Shown: in pieces, positions 19,182-27,294 of the stretch
Position numbering within the stretch: position 1 is the first letter of the stretch
Layout: every line of letters begins with the position of its first letter
Source of the DNA: Branchiibius cervicis
GTDB taxonomy: Bacteria > Actinomycetota > Actinomycetes > Actinomycetales > Dermatophilaceae
Direction: 5' to 3'
Length of the DNA: 64,000 bases
Assembly: GCF_042661605.1 (NCBI RefSeq)
Contig: NZ_JBHSWJ010000002.1
Span: forward strand, 1,922,001 to 1,986,000
Program-made: the position numbers and the translations under genes
Notes under the pieces: model-generated
The model's database searches: none
Seen by the model: only the letters and a program-made list of their open reading frames with translations
Told to the model about the DNA's origin: nothing

Positions 19182-19661
19182 TCAGCACAAGCGAAACACT
19201 CGGATGCACACCACGTCGCACTCCGGGCGCGCGAGTCCGACGAAGACGTGCCGGTTCATCCAGTCGTATCGGTAGTCGGCGGTAGTGAAGGACGCCGACG
19301 TGCGGTAGTAGAGGGCGGCTTCCGGGATCGGGGCGCGCGCTTGGTACTCAGCCGCGAAGCTGGCATCGGCGAGCCAGAAGTGACCTTTGTTTTGTACCTC
19401 GATGGTTGCCCCGTCGTCGGCTTCGATGAGGTACCGAGCGTCGAGGTAGGTGTCCTCAGGATCACCTTTGGTGCGCCACCAGTCGCCGCCACCGGGTAGG
19501 ACCCGCCCGTTGAAACGTGGTCCACGCACAACGCCACCCAGGATGGCAGCGAAGTGCAGATCATCGTCGCCAGGCGCCCCGATACGGATTGGCGCCGCCA
19601 CGTCGACGCGCAACTCGAAGACGTACTCCAGGGTCGGCGGGAACGCCGCCGCATCACTCAC
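19182..19661 (-). CDS. DUF3237 family protein (second copy)
   Basis: A 159-residue paralogue of the protein at 11652-12119. It shares the same landmarks: LEYVFELRVDVAAPIRIG, ILGGVVRGPRFNGRVLPGGGDWW, YLDARYLIEADDGATIEVQNKG and the ending FVGLARPECD-CIRVF. The GTG at 19661 gives an eight-base overlap with the amidase stop, so the two are translationally coupled. The role is unknown. The repeated pairing with a hydrolase suggests it helps with a product or substrate of that enzyme. Confidence 0.87.
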   Translation of the reverse strand: MSDAAAFPPTLEYVFELRVDVAAPIRIGAPGDDDLHFAAILGGVVRGPRFNGRVLPGGGDWWRTKGDPEDTYLDARYLIEADDGATIEVQNKGHFWLADASFAAEYQARAPIPEAALYYRTSASFTTADYRYDWMNRHVFVGLARPECDVVCIRVFRLC

Positions 19662-21075
19662 GGGGTTCACGGGGATCGACCGGCGTAAAGGCGCCAAGTT
19701 CCCGCTCGACGTCCGATGCCGCGGCCAGCGCTATGTGTTCACCGAACCGCGGGCTGATCACCTGCACGCCGTAGGGCAATCCGTTGCGCCCGATGTGCGT
19801 GGGAAGAGCCACGGACGGAAGCCCGAGGAAGTTGACCGCCACCACCAGGCGGTGGCGCCGCCACAGCTCATCAGTGGCTGGTGTACCGCTGAGGTCGAAT
19901 CCAACGGGGAACGGATCGGCAGTCGAGACGGGTCCGATCATGACGGGGTATCGGGACTGGAACTGGCGCCACAGCGAGCTGATCAGCGCCTGCCGTGCCC
20001 AGGCGTCGACGTACGCATCGACGTTGTCGAACAATTCGGTGCCCTTGACGTTGTCTCGGAAGTACTGAGTGGCACCGTCGGTCAACGGCCCGGGGAGTAC
20101 GCCGGGCTCGAATAGGCCGCCCATCTCTTGTGACGACAACCGTCGCCACAGTCGCGCCGCATCTTCCAGGAGCGGGGGCTCGGCTTCCTCGATCTGCCAA
20201 CCAGCATCTCCCAGCGCACCGGCAGCGCGATCGATGGCCTCCGCCATACCATCTTCAACACCCCAGCCCAGGGGATCGCGAAGGATCGCGGCCCGGCGCG
20301 GGCCGTCGTACCCAGTCGGATGATCGACCGTCACAGCCAACGGGTCGCGCCCGTCCGCACCATGGATCACGCTGAACGCCAGATCGAGGTCCGCGACGGA
20401 TCGAGCAATCGGACCGTTCACCGCGAACTTCTGCAGCGACAGGGGCACTGGTGCCGCAGCCACGACGGGTGCGGGCACTCGACCCTCCGAGGTCCGAAGA
20501 GCACAGACGCCCGCGGCGCTGGCGGGCAACCTCAGCGAGCCGCCGTAGTCATTTCCAAGACCGACGGCAGACATGCCCGTGGCCACCGCGACGGCGTCCC
20601 CGCCACTGGAGCCGAAGGGTGTCCGTTCGGCATCCCATGGATTGATGGTCCGGCCAAACAGATCGTTGTCCGTATCCCACCGCAGACCGAAGTCGGGCAT
20701 GTTGCCCCTAGCCACCGGGACGGCGTCGGCATCGAGCAACCGCTGGACCAGTGTCGCATCTGTGGGCGCGACGTTGTCCTTCAGGAACGTCGCAGCCTCC
20801 GTGGTGGGAGACCAGGTGAAATCGATGTTCTCCTTGATCGAGATCGGGACCCCCGCTAGCCGACCGACCCGCTCGCCCAGGGCAATTCGAGCATCGAGCG
20901 CTGCGGCGTATTCACGGGCCCGCTCGTAAAAGACGACCGTCAACGCATTGACCTTCGGGTTGACCCGGTCGATGCGCTGCAGATGGGATTCGAGAACCTC
21001 ACTTGCGGAGAGCTGGCCGTGCTGCACGGCGTCGACGATCTGCGATGCGGTCAGTTGCCATGGCTGTCGGCTCAC
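19654..21075 (-). CDS. Amidase signature family hydrolase
   Basis: A 473-residue amidase. The Ser-cisSer-Lys triad can be placed: Lys in PISIKENIDF, the cis-Ser in the TPFGSSGGDAVAVA stretch and the nucleophile Ser in GNDYGGSLRLPA. The N-terminal helix LTASQIVDAVQHGQLSASEVLESHLQRI and the C-terminal GLPYGVQVISPRFGE are typical of the family. It is read divergently from the TetR gene, with an operator between them. The enzyme would cleave an amide bond in a compound imported by the linked ABC system; the substrate is unknown. Confidence 0.93.
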   Translation of the reverse strand: MSRQPWQLTASQIVDAVQHGQLSASEVLESHLQRIDRVNPKVNALTVVFYERAREYAAALDARIALGERVGRLAGVPISIKENIDFTWSPTTEAATFLKDNVAPTDATLVQRLLDADAVPVARGNMPDFGLRWDTDNDLFGRTINPWDAERTPFGSSGGDAVAVATGMSAVGLGNDYGGSLRLPASAAGVCALRTSEGRVPAPVVAAAPVPLSLQKFAVNGPIARSVADLDLAFSVIHGADGRDPLAVTVDHPTGYDGPRRAAILRDPLGWGVEDGMAEAIDRAAGALGDAGWQIEEAEPPLLEDAARLWRRLSSQEMGGLFEPGVLPGPLTDGATQYFRDNVKGTELFDNVDAYVDAWARQALISSLWRQFQSRYPVMIGPVSTADPFPVGFDLSGTPATDELWRRHRLVVAVNFLGLPSVALPTHIGRNGLPYGVQVISPRFGEHIALAAASDVERELGAFTPVDPREPRE

Positions 21076-21114
21076 AAGGGTCCTTCTTCGTGGAGGCGTT
21101 AGGGTGCGACTCGC

Positions 21115-21144
21115 ACACTAGACAGACGTTGCGTTCTTAGTCAA
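21115..21144 (-). promoter_or_regulatory. Probable amidase promoter
   Basis: On the minus strand TTGACT (21139-21144) and TAGTGT (21115-21120) are 18 bases apart. As at the importer operon, the -35 is the same TTGACT within the palindrome, which supports common control. Confidence 0.5.
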
Positions 21145-21157
21145 TAGTGACTAAGAA
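21134..21157. promoter_or_regulatory. 24-bp palindromic operator between amidase and TetR genes
   Basis: A perfect inverted repeat with 10-base arms (TTCTTAGTCA and its complement) around ATAG. It contains the TTAGTCA-N4-TGACTAA core seen at 19126-19143. It covers the amidase -35 and lies 20 bases before the TetR start, so one bound dimer could control both directions, including autorepression. Confidence 0.8.
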
Positions 21158-21177
21158 ACCGATTGAGAGGCATCCCC

Positions 21178-21792
21178 ATGGGAAGACCGAGCGTGCGCAC
21201 CGAGCGGCGGGCCCAAATCCTGGCCGCTACCGCGCAGTGTGTCGCCACATTTGGACTGGCGGGCCTGACTCTCGAAAAGGTCTCTGCCGAAAGCGGAATG
21301 AGCCGCGGGCACATTCGCCACTACATCGGAAACCGCGATGACCTCATCCTGGCTCTGGTCGAATGGGAGCTCGGTCGGGACGAGATAGCCGCTGGCGGCC
21401 AGTTGACTGACTCCAGCAACATTGCAGCGATGCTGGACTACCTGTTCGGCCCGACTTTCTCGGAGCCCGGCGACGAGAACACCGTCGTCCTGGAGCTGCT
21501 GAACGCGGCCCGCACCAACGACGGGATCCGCGAAGCCATGCTCGATGGCTACAACGGCCTGCGCCAACAGATCAACTCCGTCCTGAGCGACACGTTTCCG
21601 GCTGCTGACGCCGAGCTGCTCTCGGGGCGTTCCTATGCCTTGCTCTGTCTGGCCATCGGAAACGCCGCTCTCAGCGATCTCGATCGATCCACCGCGTCCG
21701 ACCCCATCGTGCGGGCAGCCGCGGAGCGCATCATTCTTGAATTCGAGAAGCCACAGTCAGCCCCACCGCGCCGCGCGGGGGCCAAGCGATAG
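21178..21792 (+). CDS. TetR family transcriptional regulator of the catabolic island
   Basis: A 204-residue regulator. The N-terminal helix-turn-helix is RAQILAATAQCVATFGLAGLTLEKVSAESGMSRGHIRHYIGNRDDLILALV, of the TetR type. The C-terminal ligand domain has no named match. The ATG at 21178 is chosen because GAGAGG stands just upstream; an upstream ATG at 21163 is weaker. The palindromes at 21134 and 19126 are its likely targets. A compound from the pathway is the expected inducer. It is followed by a strong hairpin terminator. Confidence 0.9.
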   Translation: MGRPSVRTERRAQILAATAQCVATFGLAGLTLEKVSAESGMSRGHIRHYIGNRDDLILALVEWELGRDEIAAGGQLTDSSNIAAMLDYLFGPTFSEPGDENTVVLELLNAARTNDGIREAMLDGYNGLRQQINSVLSDTFPAADAELLSGRSYALLCLAIGNAALSDLDRSTASDPIVRAAAERIILEFEKPQSAPPRRAGAKR

Positions 21793-21830
21793 TCGAACTC
21801 GGTCGTGCGCCTGGGTACCCGCGTCTTGAC

Positions 21831-21926
21831 GATGCATAGCCGACGCAAAGAGGACATAAAAGGCCCGTGACTTGTGTTTCCACAGGTCACGGGCCTTCTA
21901 GGGTGCTCCCCGGTTGGACTCGAACC
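21831..21926. repeat. Right copy of the 96-98 bp direct repeat, covering the tRNA-Asn 3' end
   Basis: The partner of 11372-11469. It comprises the terminator hairpin and the 3' quarter of tRNA-Asn. Because the tRNA is on the minus strand, the DNA beyond its 3' end is to the left, which is where an element integrated into the tRNA would lie. This fits the 10.4-kb segment between the two copies. Confidence 0.7.
21860..21897 (-). terminator. Strong hairpin terminator of tRNA-Asn, probably also of the TetR gene
   Basis: A 17-bp stem with one wobble pair (AAGGCCCGTGACTTGTG with CACAGGTCACGGGCCTT) and a four-base loop. On the minus strand it is followed by TTTTATG directly downstream of the tRNA. 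On the plus strand it lies 68 bases after the TetR stop. Confidence 0.8.
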
Positions 21927-21977
21927 AACAACCTGCCGGTTAACAGCCGGCTGCTCTGCCAATTGAGCTACAGGGGA
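21906..21977 (-). tRNA. tRNA-Asn (anticodon GTT)
   Basis: The minus strand folds as a tRNA: acceptor TCCCCTG, D-arm GCTC...GAGC, anticodon stem GCCGG with loop CTGTTAA giving anticodon GTT, and T-arm GTTGG-TTCGAGT-CCAAC. The 3' acceptor strand reads CGGGGA, one G short of the seven bases needed to pair with the 5' strand. This fits the one-base homopolymer losses seen elsewhere in the window. CCA is not encoded. Confidence 0.93.
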
Positions 21978-22143
21978 TCACGCTGCCGTGGCAGCCCCGC
22001 AACCTTAGCAAAGTGACCCGGAGTTCACCGAATCGCGGTGGCCGCCGCGGACCGGGTTCATATCCTCGGCAATCAGCACTATCTCGGCGATCATGCAGGG
22101 TGCGAACCGAGATAGTGCAGAACTACGAAGATGTGAGGTGCGG

Positions 22144-22664
22144 TCAGAGTCCGACGTCGTCGCGCAGTCCCGCGCTGACCCGCTCGATGGCGGCCCCGAC
22201 GGCCGGATCCGAGGGTCGACCCGCCGGCCGAGCACCGTCTGGAGTAGGAGTTCACCGGTGGCCAGGTCACGGCGTACGACGACCCGCCCGTTGCCGTTCG
22301 GGCCCTTGAGCCCTAGCGGCTCGGACCGCACGACGCTGGCCTGGACCCGCTCGTGGAAGGTCTCGGCGATCATCCCGGCCTGGTCGCGGAAGGTCCACTG
22401 CCCGGGCCGCGAACCGTCCACCCAGGTGACCGACAGGGTCCACGTGTCCGGCGACCAGGCGCCAGCGTCGACCTCGTGCCACGAGCGGCGCAGCAGCTGC
22501 GCGTCCGGGGTGGCAACGACCAGGTGGGTGGTCGTGATCGCGACGTAGGCGCCGGTGTTGTCGTCCTGCCCGTGCGCGAGCAACCGCTCCTTGCGCTCCA
22601 GGCCGAGGTTGGCGCGCACCTGCTCCGGCAGGTCGACCACCTTGCCCTTACGGCGCCACTTCAC
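22144..22664 (-). CDS. Conserved hypothetical protein coupled to dnaG, one frameshift
   Basis: A soluble protein of 173 residues after repair. The GTG start overlaps the dnaG stop in GTGA. The body has RKERLLAHGQDDNTGAYVAITTTHLVVATPD followed by a strand-rich region (WTLSVTWVDGSRPGQWTFRD), which resembles a PH-like or YokE-like fold; that is only an impression. The frame breaks at 22209-22210. One added base gives the acidic end DPAVGAAIERVSAGLRDDVGL and a stop at 22144; unrepaired, the frame runs into non-coding sequence. The place next to dnaG suggests a conserved actinobacterial neighbour of unknown function. Confidence 0.75.
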
Positions 22665-24535
22665 GGTTCGGCCCGTTCCTTGAGGGCGGACAGCTCCTGC
22701 TGCAAACCCGCCAGACGTACGGCGATCGCCCGGCTGGCGCCCGGATCCTCCGTACGTCGTAACCGGCTCATGGCTTCGTCGATCTGGCGTTTCAACGAGG
22801 CCTCGTGCAGTCCGACGACCAGTGACTGCACGTAGCGCCAATCGGGTTCGCCGTTCAGGCCCAAGCGGATCGGCAGCGACGCGACGGCCAGGTCGGTGAC
22901 CAGCGGCTGCAGGTGCGGCGCTCGCCCAATCACCGACTGCACCCACGCGGCACCGGACAGACCGGTCGGATCGCCGGCTGCGCCCCACACCATCGCGTGC
23001 GCCGGTGCGGCGAAATCCTGCGGTCCGATCTCGGCGCGCTGCTCCACGGTCAACGCGCCCGGGTATTGCAGAAGCACTTGCAGCAGTTGACGTTCCAGCT
23101 GTACCGCCGGGTTGCGCAGGTCGGGTGCGGGGATACCGGCCGGCTCAGCGGCCTGCTCATCGGGCGGCGCTTCGGCGACCGGCTCCGTGGGCGCGGCACG
23201 GTGGGCCGACCGCCCTGCTTTGGCCACCTCAGCGGCTAACGGCTCGATGTCAACACCCAACCAGCCGGCCGCTGCGCGCACGTACTCCGGGCGCAACGCG
23301 GCGTCGCGGATCCCGGACAGGATGGGGGCGACGGCTCGCATCGCGGCCACCCGGTCCTGGGCGGCGGACAGATCGAACCGGCCGATCGTCGTACGCACGG
23401 CGAATTCGAACAGCGGCACCGCGTCCTCGACCAGTCCGCGCACGGCGGCGTCGCCGGCGGACAGCCGCAACTCGCACGGGTCCTGGCCCTCGGGTGCCAC
23501 CGCGACGTAGGACTGCGCCGCCCACTGCTGGTCGAGTTCGAACGCCTTCATCGCGGCCTTCTGCCCCGCCGCATCACCGTCGAAGGTGAAGATGATGCGG
23601 GCCGGCGACTGGTCGGCCTCATCGCGCACGATCCGGCGCAGCGTCTTGAGGTGGTCGGCGCCGAACGCCGTGCCGCAGGTCGCGACCACCTGCTCGACAC
23701 CGGCCAGGTGGCACGCCATCACGTCGGTGTACCCCTCCACGATGACCGCCCGGCGCGTTGCGGCCATCGACTTCTTGGCCAGGTCGAGCCCGTAGAGCAC
23801 GGTTGCCTTCTTGTAGATCGGCGTCTCGGCCGTGTTGAGGTACTTCGCCTGGATCCGGTCGTCATCGAAGATCTTGCGCGCGCCGAAGCCGATCGTGTCG
23901 CCGGTCGTATCCCGGATCGGCCACATCAGCCGGCCACGGAACCGGTCATAGAGCCCGCGCCCCTGGGAGGCCAGACCGGCGACGGTCAGCTCCTCCTCGG
24001 TGAATCCGCGCCGGCGCAGGTCGCGCACCAGGGCCGAGCCGTCCCGTGGGGAGAAACCCACGCCGAACGGCTCGCAGGCGGCGGAGTCGAAGCCGCGAGC
24101 GCGCAGGAAGTCCCGTGCCGGGCGGGCTTCGGGCGACAGCAGTGCTGCGGTGTAGAACTCCGCGGCCGCCCGGTGTGCTTCGACCAGCCGGATCCGTCGG
24201 ATGCCGCCGGTCTCCTCCCGTGCGCCGCCCTCCTCGTAGCGCAGGATGATGTTGGCCTTCGCGGCCAGCCGCTCAACCGCTTCGCTGAACGACAGGTGGT
24301 CCATCTCCTGCACGAAGGTGATCACGTCGCCGCTCTTGCCGCAGCCGAAGCAGTGGTAGTAGCCGACCTGCGGGCGCACGTTGAACGACGGCGACTTCTC
24401 GTCGTGGAACGGGCACAACCCCTTCAGCGAGCCGCTGCCGGCCGGGCGAAGGGTGACGTGCTCGCTCACCACACTCTCCAGGGAGGTGCGCTCTTTGACG
24501 AGCTCGATGTCCTCGGCTCGGATCCGCCCCGGCAC
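22661..24535 (-). CDS. dnaG: DNA primase
   Basis: A 624-residue primase that makes RNA primers at the replication fork. The N-terminal CHC2 zinc finger has CPFHDEKSPSF and YHCFGCGKSGD. The TOPRIM core has RAVIVEGYTDVMACHLAG, then the acidic FTFDGDAAGQ. The C-terminal part, with a low-complexity Ala/Pro/Glu linker near residues 430-460, should bind the DnaB helicase. Length is normal for an actinobacterial DnaG. It is followed by a translationally coupled small gene. Confidence 0.97.
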   Translation of the reverse strand: MPGRIRAEDIELVKERTSLESVVSEHVTLRPAGSGSLKGLCPFHDEKSPSFNVRPQVGYYHCFGCGKSGDVITFVQEMDHLSFSEAVERLAAKANIILRYEEGGAREETGGIRRIRLVEAHRAAAEFYTAALLSPEARPARDFLRARGFDSAACEPFGVGFSPRDGSALVRDLRRRGFTEEELTVAGLASQGRGLYDRFRGRLMWPIRDTTGDTIGFGARKIFDDDRIQAKYLNTAETPIYKKATVLYGLDLAKKSMAATRRAVIVEGYTDVMACHLAGVEQVVATCGTAFGADHLKTLRRIVRDEADQSPARIIFTFDGDAAGQKAAMKAFELDQQWAAQSYVAVAPEGQDPCELRLSAGDAAVRGLVEDAVPLFEFAVRTTIGRFDLSAAQDRVAAMRAVAPILSGIRDAALRPEYVRAAAGWLGVDIEPLAAEVAKAGRSAHRAAPTEPVAEAPPDEQAAEPAGIPAPDLRNPAVQLERQLLQVLLQYPGALTVEQRAEIGPQDFAAPAHAMVWGAAGDPTGLSGAAWVQSVIGRAPHLQPLVTDLAVASLPIRLGLNGEPDWRYVQSLVVGLHEASLKRQIDEAMSRLRRTEDPGASRAIAVRLAGLQQELSALKERAEP

Positions 24536-24539
24536 CGCC

Positions 24540-25625
24540 TCAGTCTAGGTCAGCGCCGGTGCCCTCGCGGAGCGGCTGTGGATGGACCAGTCGCGTGGGG
24601 TGCAAGCTCTCCACCACGGCCGCCGCCGGGCCGGTACGGGCGGACTCCCAACCGGTACCCGCCCACAACGACACCCACTGGTAGTTGCCGTCGGCCGCCG
24701 CGGCGGCGCGAACCGGCTTGGTGATCTGGTCGACGACCGGGTAGACCGGCGGCGCGAACTCATCGAACTGCTCGATGAATTCATTGCGTACGCCGCGTGC
24801 GGGCCGACCGCTGAACGCCCGGGTGACCGCCGACCGGGTCAGAGTCCTGTCGCTGAGGCCGGCTCGCGCCGTCGTTGACGTGCCGGCCTCGTCGGTGAGC
24901 AGGAAGGCTGTCCCGCACTGCACAGCGGCAGCGCCCGATCGGATCGCGAATTCGACCTGGGCGCGCGTCATGATCCCGCCGCAGACGATCAGCGGCAGGG
25001 CAGCGATGCTGCGACACCGGCGGAGTAACTCGGTCCACGAGTCCTCGTTCGGTATGGCCGTCGCGTCGTGGGTGCTGCGATGACCACCGGCGGCGGCGCC
25101 TTGGATGCACAACGCGTCGGCCCCGGCCCGCGCCGCGGCCAACGCCTCGTCGGGGTCGGTCACGGTCACCACGACTTCCGTTCCGCATTCGTGCAGTGCG
25201 TCGATCACGGCCTGCGGCGGAATCCCGAAGGTGAAGGACACCACGGCAACCGGGTCGTCCAGCAGCAACGTGACCTTGTCCTCGAAGTGGTCGCGATCGT
25301 GCCAGTCGACGCGGCCCAGCTTGGCGCCCAGGCGACGGGCGCTGAAACGCAACCGATCGGCGTACTCCTGGACGGAGCCCAGGTCCCGGTCGCGGTCGAG
25401 ATCGGCGGGCACGAACAGGTTGACCCCGAACCCGGCTGCCGTGAGTGCGCGGGTCTCGACGATCCGGTCGGCCAGCGCGTTGGCGGTGAGATAACCGCCG
25501 GCCAGGAAGCCCAGTCCGCCGGCGTCGTTGACAGCGGCGACCAGTTCCGGCGTCGAGGGCCCACCGGCCATGGGGGCGGCGACGATCGGTCGTTCGAGGC
25601 GCCGCAACAACGAGGTCACAGCCAC
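24540..25625 (-). CDS. Nitronate monooxygenase / 2-nitropropane dioxygenase-like flavoprotein
   Basis: A 361-residue TIM-barrel flavoprotein. Landmarks are PIVAAPMAGGPSTPELVAAVNDAGGLGFLAGGY at the N-terminus, ADALCIQGAAAGGHRST at the substrate site and LPLIVCGGIM...AIRSGAAAVQCGTAFLLTDEAG at the FMN phosphate site. This is the NMO/FabK-like family, which oxidises alkyl nitronates with oxygen. The start overlaps the dgt end by 10 bases, so it is part of the dgt-dnaG string of genes. Confidence 0.9.
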   Translation of the reverse strand: MAVTSLLRRLERPIVAAPMAGGPSTPELVAAVNDAGGLGFLAGGYLTANALADRIVETRALTAAGFGVNLFVPADLDRDRDLGSVQEYADRLRFSARRLGAKLGRVDWHDRDHFEDKVTLLLDDPVAVVSFTFGIPPQAVIDALHECGTEVVVTVTDPDEALAAARAGADALCIQGAAAGGHRSTHDATAIPNEDSWTELLRRCRSIAALPLIVCGGIMTRAQVEFAIRSGAAAVQCGTAFLLTDEAGTSTTARAGLSDRTLTRSAVTRAFSGRPARGVRNEFIEQFDEFAPPVYPVVDQITKPVRAAAAADGNYQWVSLWAGTGWESARTGPAAAVVESLHPTRLVHPQPLREGTGADLD

Positions 25626-26845
25626 TCCCCCGCCAGCAGATGCGCGCGCACGTCGGTCAGCGAGGCCACCTGATCGATGATCACCCGGAGTGCCTGCGCG
25701 TCATTGTCTGCATTCGAAAACGCTTCTGCCTGCGTCGGGTCCAGCCGCGACGGATCCTTGACGTACGCCGCGACCAACCCCGCCACGATCTCCCGCTGCT
25801 TGCCCAACAGAACCGTCCGAACATCCGAAAGCATCACGAACAGTAACGCGGTCGTCTTCAACATGGCGCACTCGGCGCGGACCAGATCGGGTACGACGAC
25901 GTTGGCGTCGTACCGGGTCATCTGTCCCTGCCCGTAAGTCCCGCGCGTTGCCGCGACCGCCGAACCGACGAAATGTCCGATCAACCGGCTCGTCATGTCC
26001 TTCAGTCGGGCCTGGGCAGCACGGGTTCCGTCGTAAGCCCGGGGCAGCACTCCGCTGGCCAGCAACCGGCTCCACCCCTCACGCAACAGCTCCTCGTCGA
26101 GGTCGGCTGCGTAATGCTGCTCGGCCAGTGGCACGAGTTGTTCCACCAAGGCCGGCTCCCGCAGAGCGATCAGGTCGATGTGACCGGCGGCCACACCGTC
26201 TTCGACGTCGTGCACCGAGTAGGCCACGTCGTCGGCCCAGTCCATTACTTGCGCCTCCAAGGACGCACGACCGATCGGGGCAACCCTACGCACCCAGTCG
26301 AAGGCGGGCCGGTCGTCTTCGTAGACACCGAATTTAGCTGCGCCCGAGGGATTCTCGCCGATTCCCCACGGATACTTCGTGGCTGCATCCAGACTCGCCC
26401 GGGTCAGGTTCAACCCCACGCTGCGCCCGTCCGGCAGGCTCCGTTTGGGCTCCAACCGGGTCAGGATCCGCAGTGTCTGGGCGTTCCCCTCGAAACCGCC
26501 GATGTCCGCGCTCAGCTCGGCCAGCGCGTCCTCACCGTTGTGTCCGAACGGTGGATGTCCCAGATCGTGAGCCAGACACGCGGTGTCGACCACATCGGCG
26601 TTACAGCCCAAGGCCGCTCCGAACTCTCGCCCGATCTGGGCAACCTCCAACGAATGGGTCAACCGATTGCGGATGAAATCGTCGCTACCCGGCTGCAGCA
26701 CCTGGGTTTTCGCTGCCAACCGGCGAAGCGCGGCAGAGTGCAGGACTCGCGCCCGATCGCGGGCGAAATCGTCCCGGTCCGCGCTCTTTTGTGCCGGGTC
26801 TTCGCCCAGGAGGCGCTCGCGATCGACGGCCGAATAGCCGCTCAT
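25616..26845 (-). CDS. dgt: Deoxyguanosinetriphosphate triphosphohydrolase-like protein
   Basis: A 409-residue HD-domain enzyme that splits dNTP (classically dGTP) into nucleoside and triphosphate. Metal ligands are visible in NRLTHSLEVAQIGREFG (H) and CLAHDLGHPPFGHNGEDAL (HD), with a later Asp in MDWADDVAYSVHDVEDG. The start at 26845 forms ATGA with the upstream gene's stop. The order dgt-NMO-dnaG on one strand is compact and probably one transcript. Confidence 0.95.
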   Translation of the reverse strand: MSGYSAVDRERLLGEDPAQKSADRDDFARDRARVLHSAALRRLAAKTQVLQPGSDDFIRNRLTHSLEVAQIGREFGAALGCNADVVDTACLAHDLGHPPFGHNGEDALAELSADIGGFEGNAQTLRILTRLEPKRSLPDGRSVGLNLTRASLDAATKYPWGIGENPSGAAKFGVYEDDRPAFDWVRRVAPIGRASLEAQVMDWADDVAYSVHDVEDGVAAGHIDLIALREPALVEQLVPLAEQHYAADLDEELLREGWSRLLASGVLPRAYDGTRAAQARLKDMTSRLIGHFVGSAVAATRGTYGQGQMTRYDANVVVPDLVRAECAMLKTTALLFVMLSDVRTVLLGKQREIVAGLVAAYVKDPSRLDPTQAEAFSNADNDAQALRVIIDQVASLTDVRAHLLAGEWL

Positions 26846-27294
26846 GCGAGGCGATCCCGACGGAACAACGGGCGGACGGCGCGCTCGCGGTAGCCCCCGT
26901 CGGCCAGCCCGGCGCCGCGCTCGAACACATTGCGCGAGGCCACATCGCCGGTCCGCAGCCACGACCACGCACTCGCCGCAACGTAGAGGGGCAGGTAGAG
27001 CAGGCCTCCGCACACGGCGTACTGCGTGCTGTGTTTCTCCTCGTGCACGAGCAGTTGGGGCCGATACTGGTTGAGCAGATCCCAGTCGTAGCGGGCGACG
27101 ATCACGTTGCCGACGGTGAACGCGGGCGCCGGTGGGACCGGCAGCCGGTAACCTTGGGCGAGGATCAGGCCGCGGGGACCGCGCCGCAGCGCGGAACGTC
27201 CTGCGACGGCGACGAGCAGCCCGACGGCGGTCGAACCGTTCACGGCGTTGACGACCGCCCGGATGCACTGGCCCGCTGACAGCGGGGCGTCCAT
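26842..27294 (-). CDS. Conserved hypothetical protein with HEEKHSTQYA motif
   Basis: A 150-residue protein of unknown function. Near residue 85 it has LLVHEEKHSTQYAVCGG, which resembles a zinc-peptidase HExxH-like helix but with HEEKH, so metal binding is possible and not proven. One hydrophobic stretch follows (LLYLPLYVAASAWSWL). The start shares one base with the DUF2277 stop, and the end overlaps dgt by four bases, so it belongs to the same operon. Confidence 0.75.
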   Translation of the reverse strand: MDAPLSAGQCIRAVVNAVNGSTAVGLLVAVAGRSALRRGPRGLILAQGYRLPVPPAPAFTVGNVIVARYDWDLLNQYRPQLLVHEEKHSTQYAVCGGLLYLPLYVAASAWSWLRTGDVASRNVFERGAGLADGGYRERAVRPLFRRDRLA

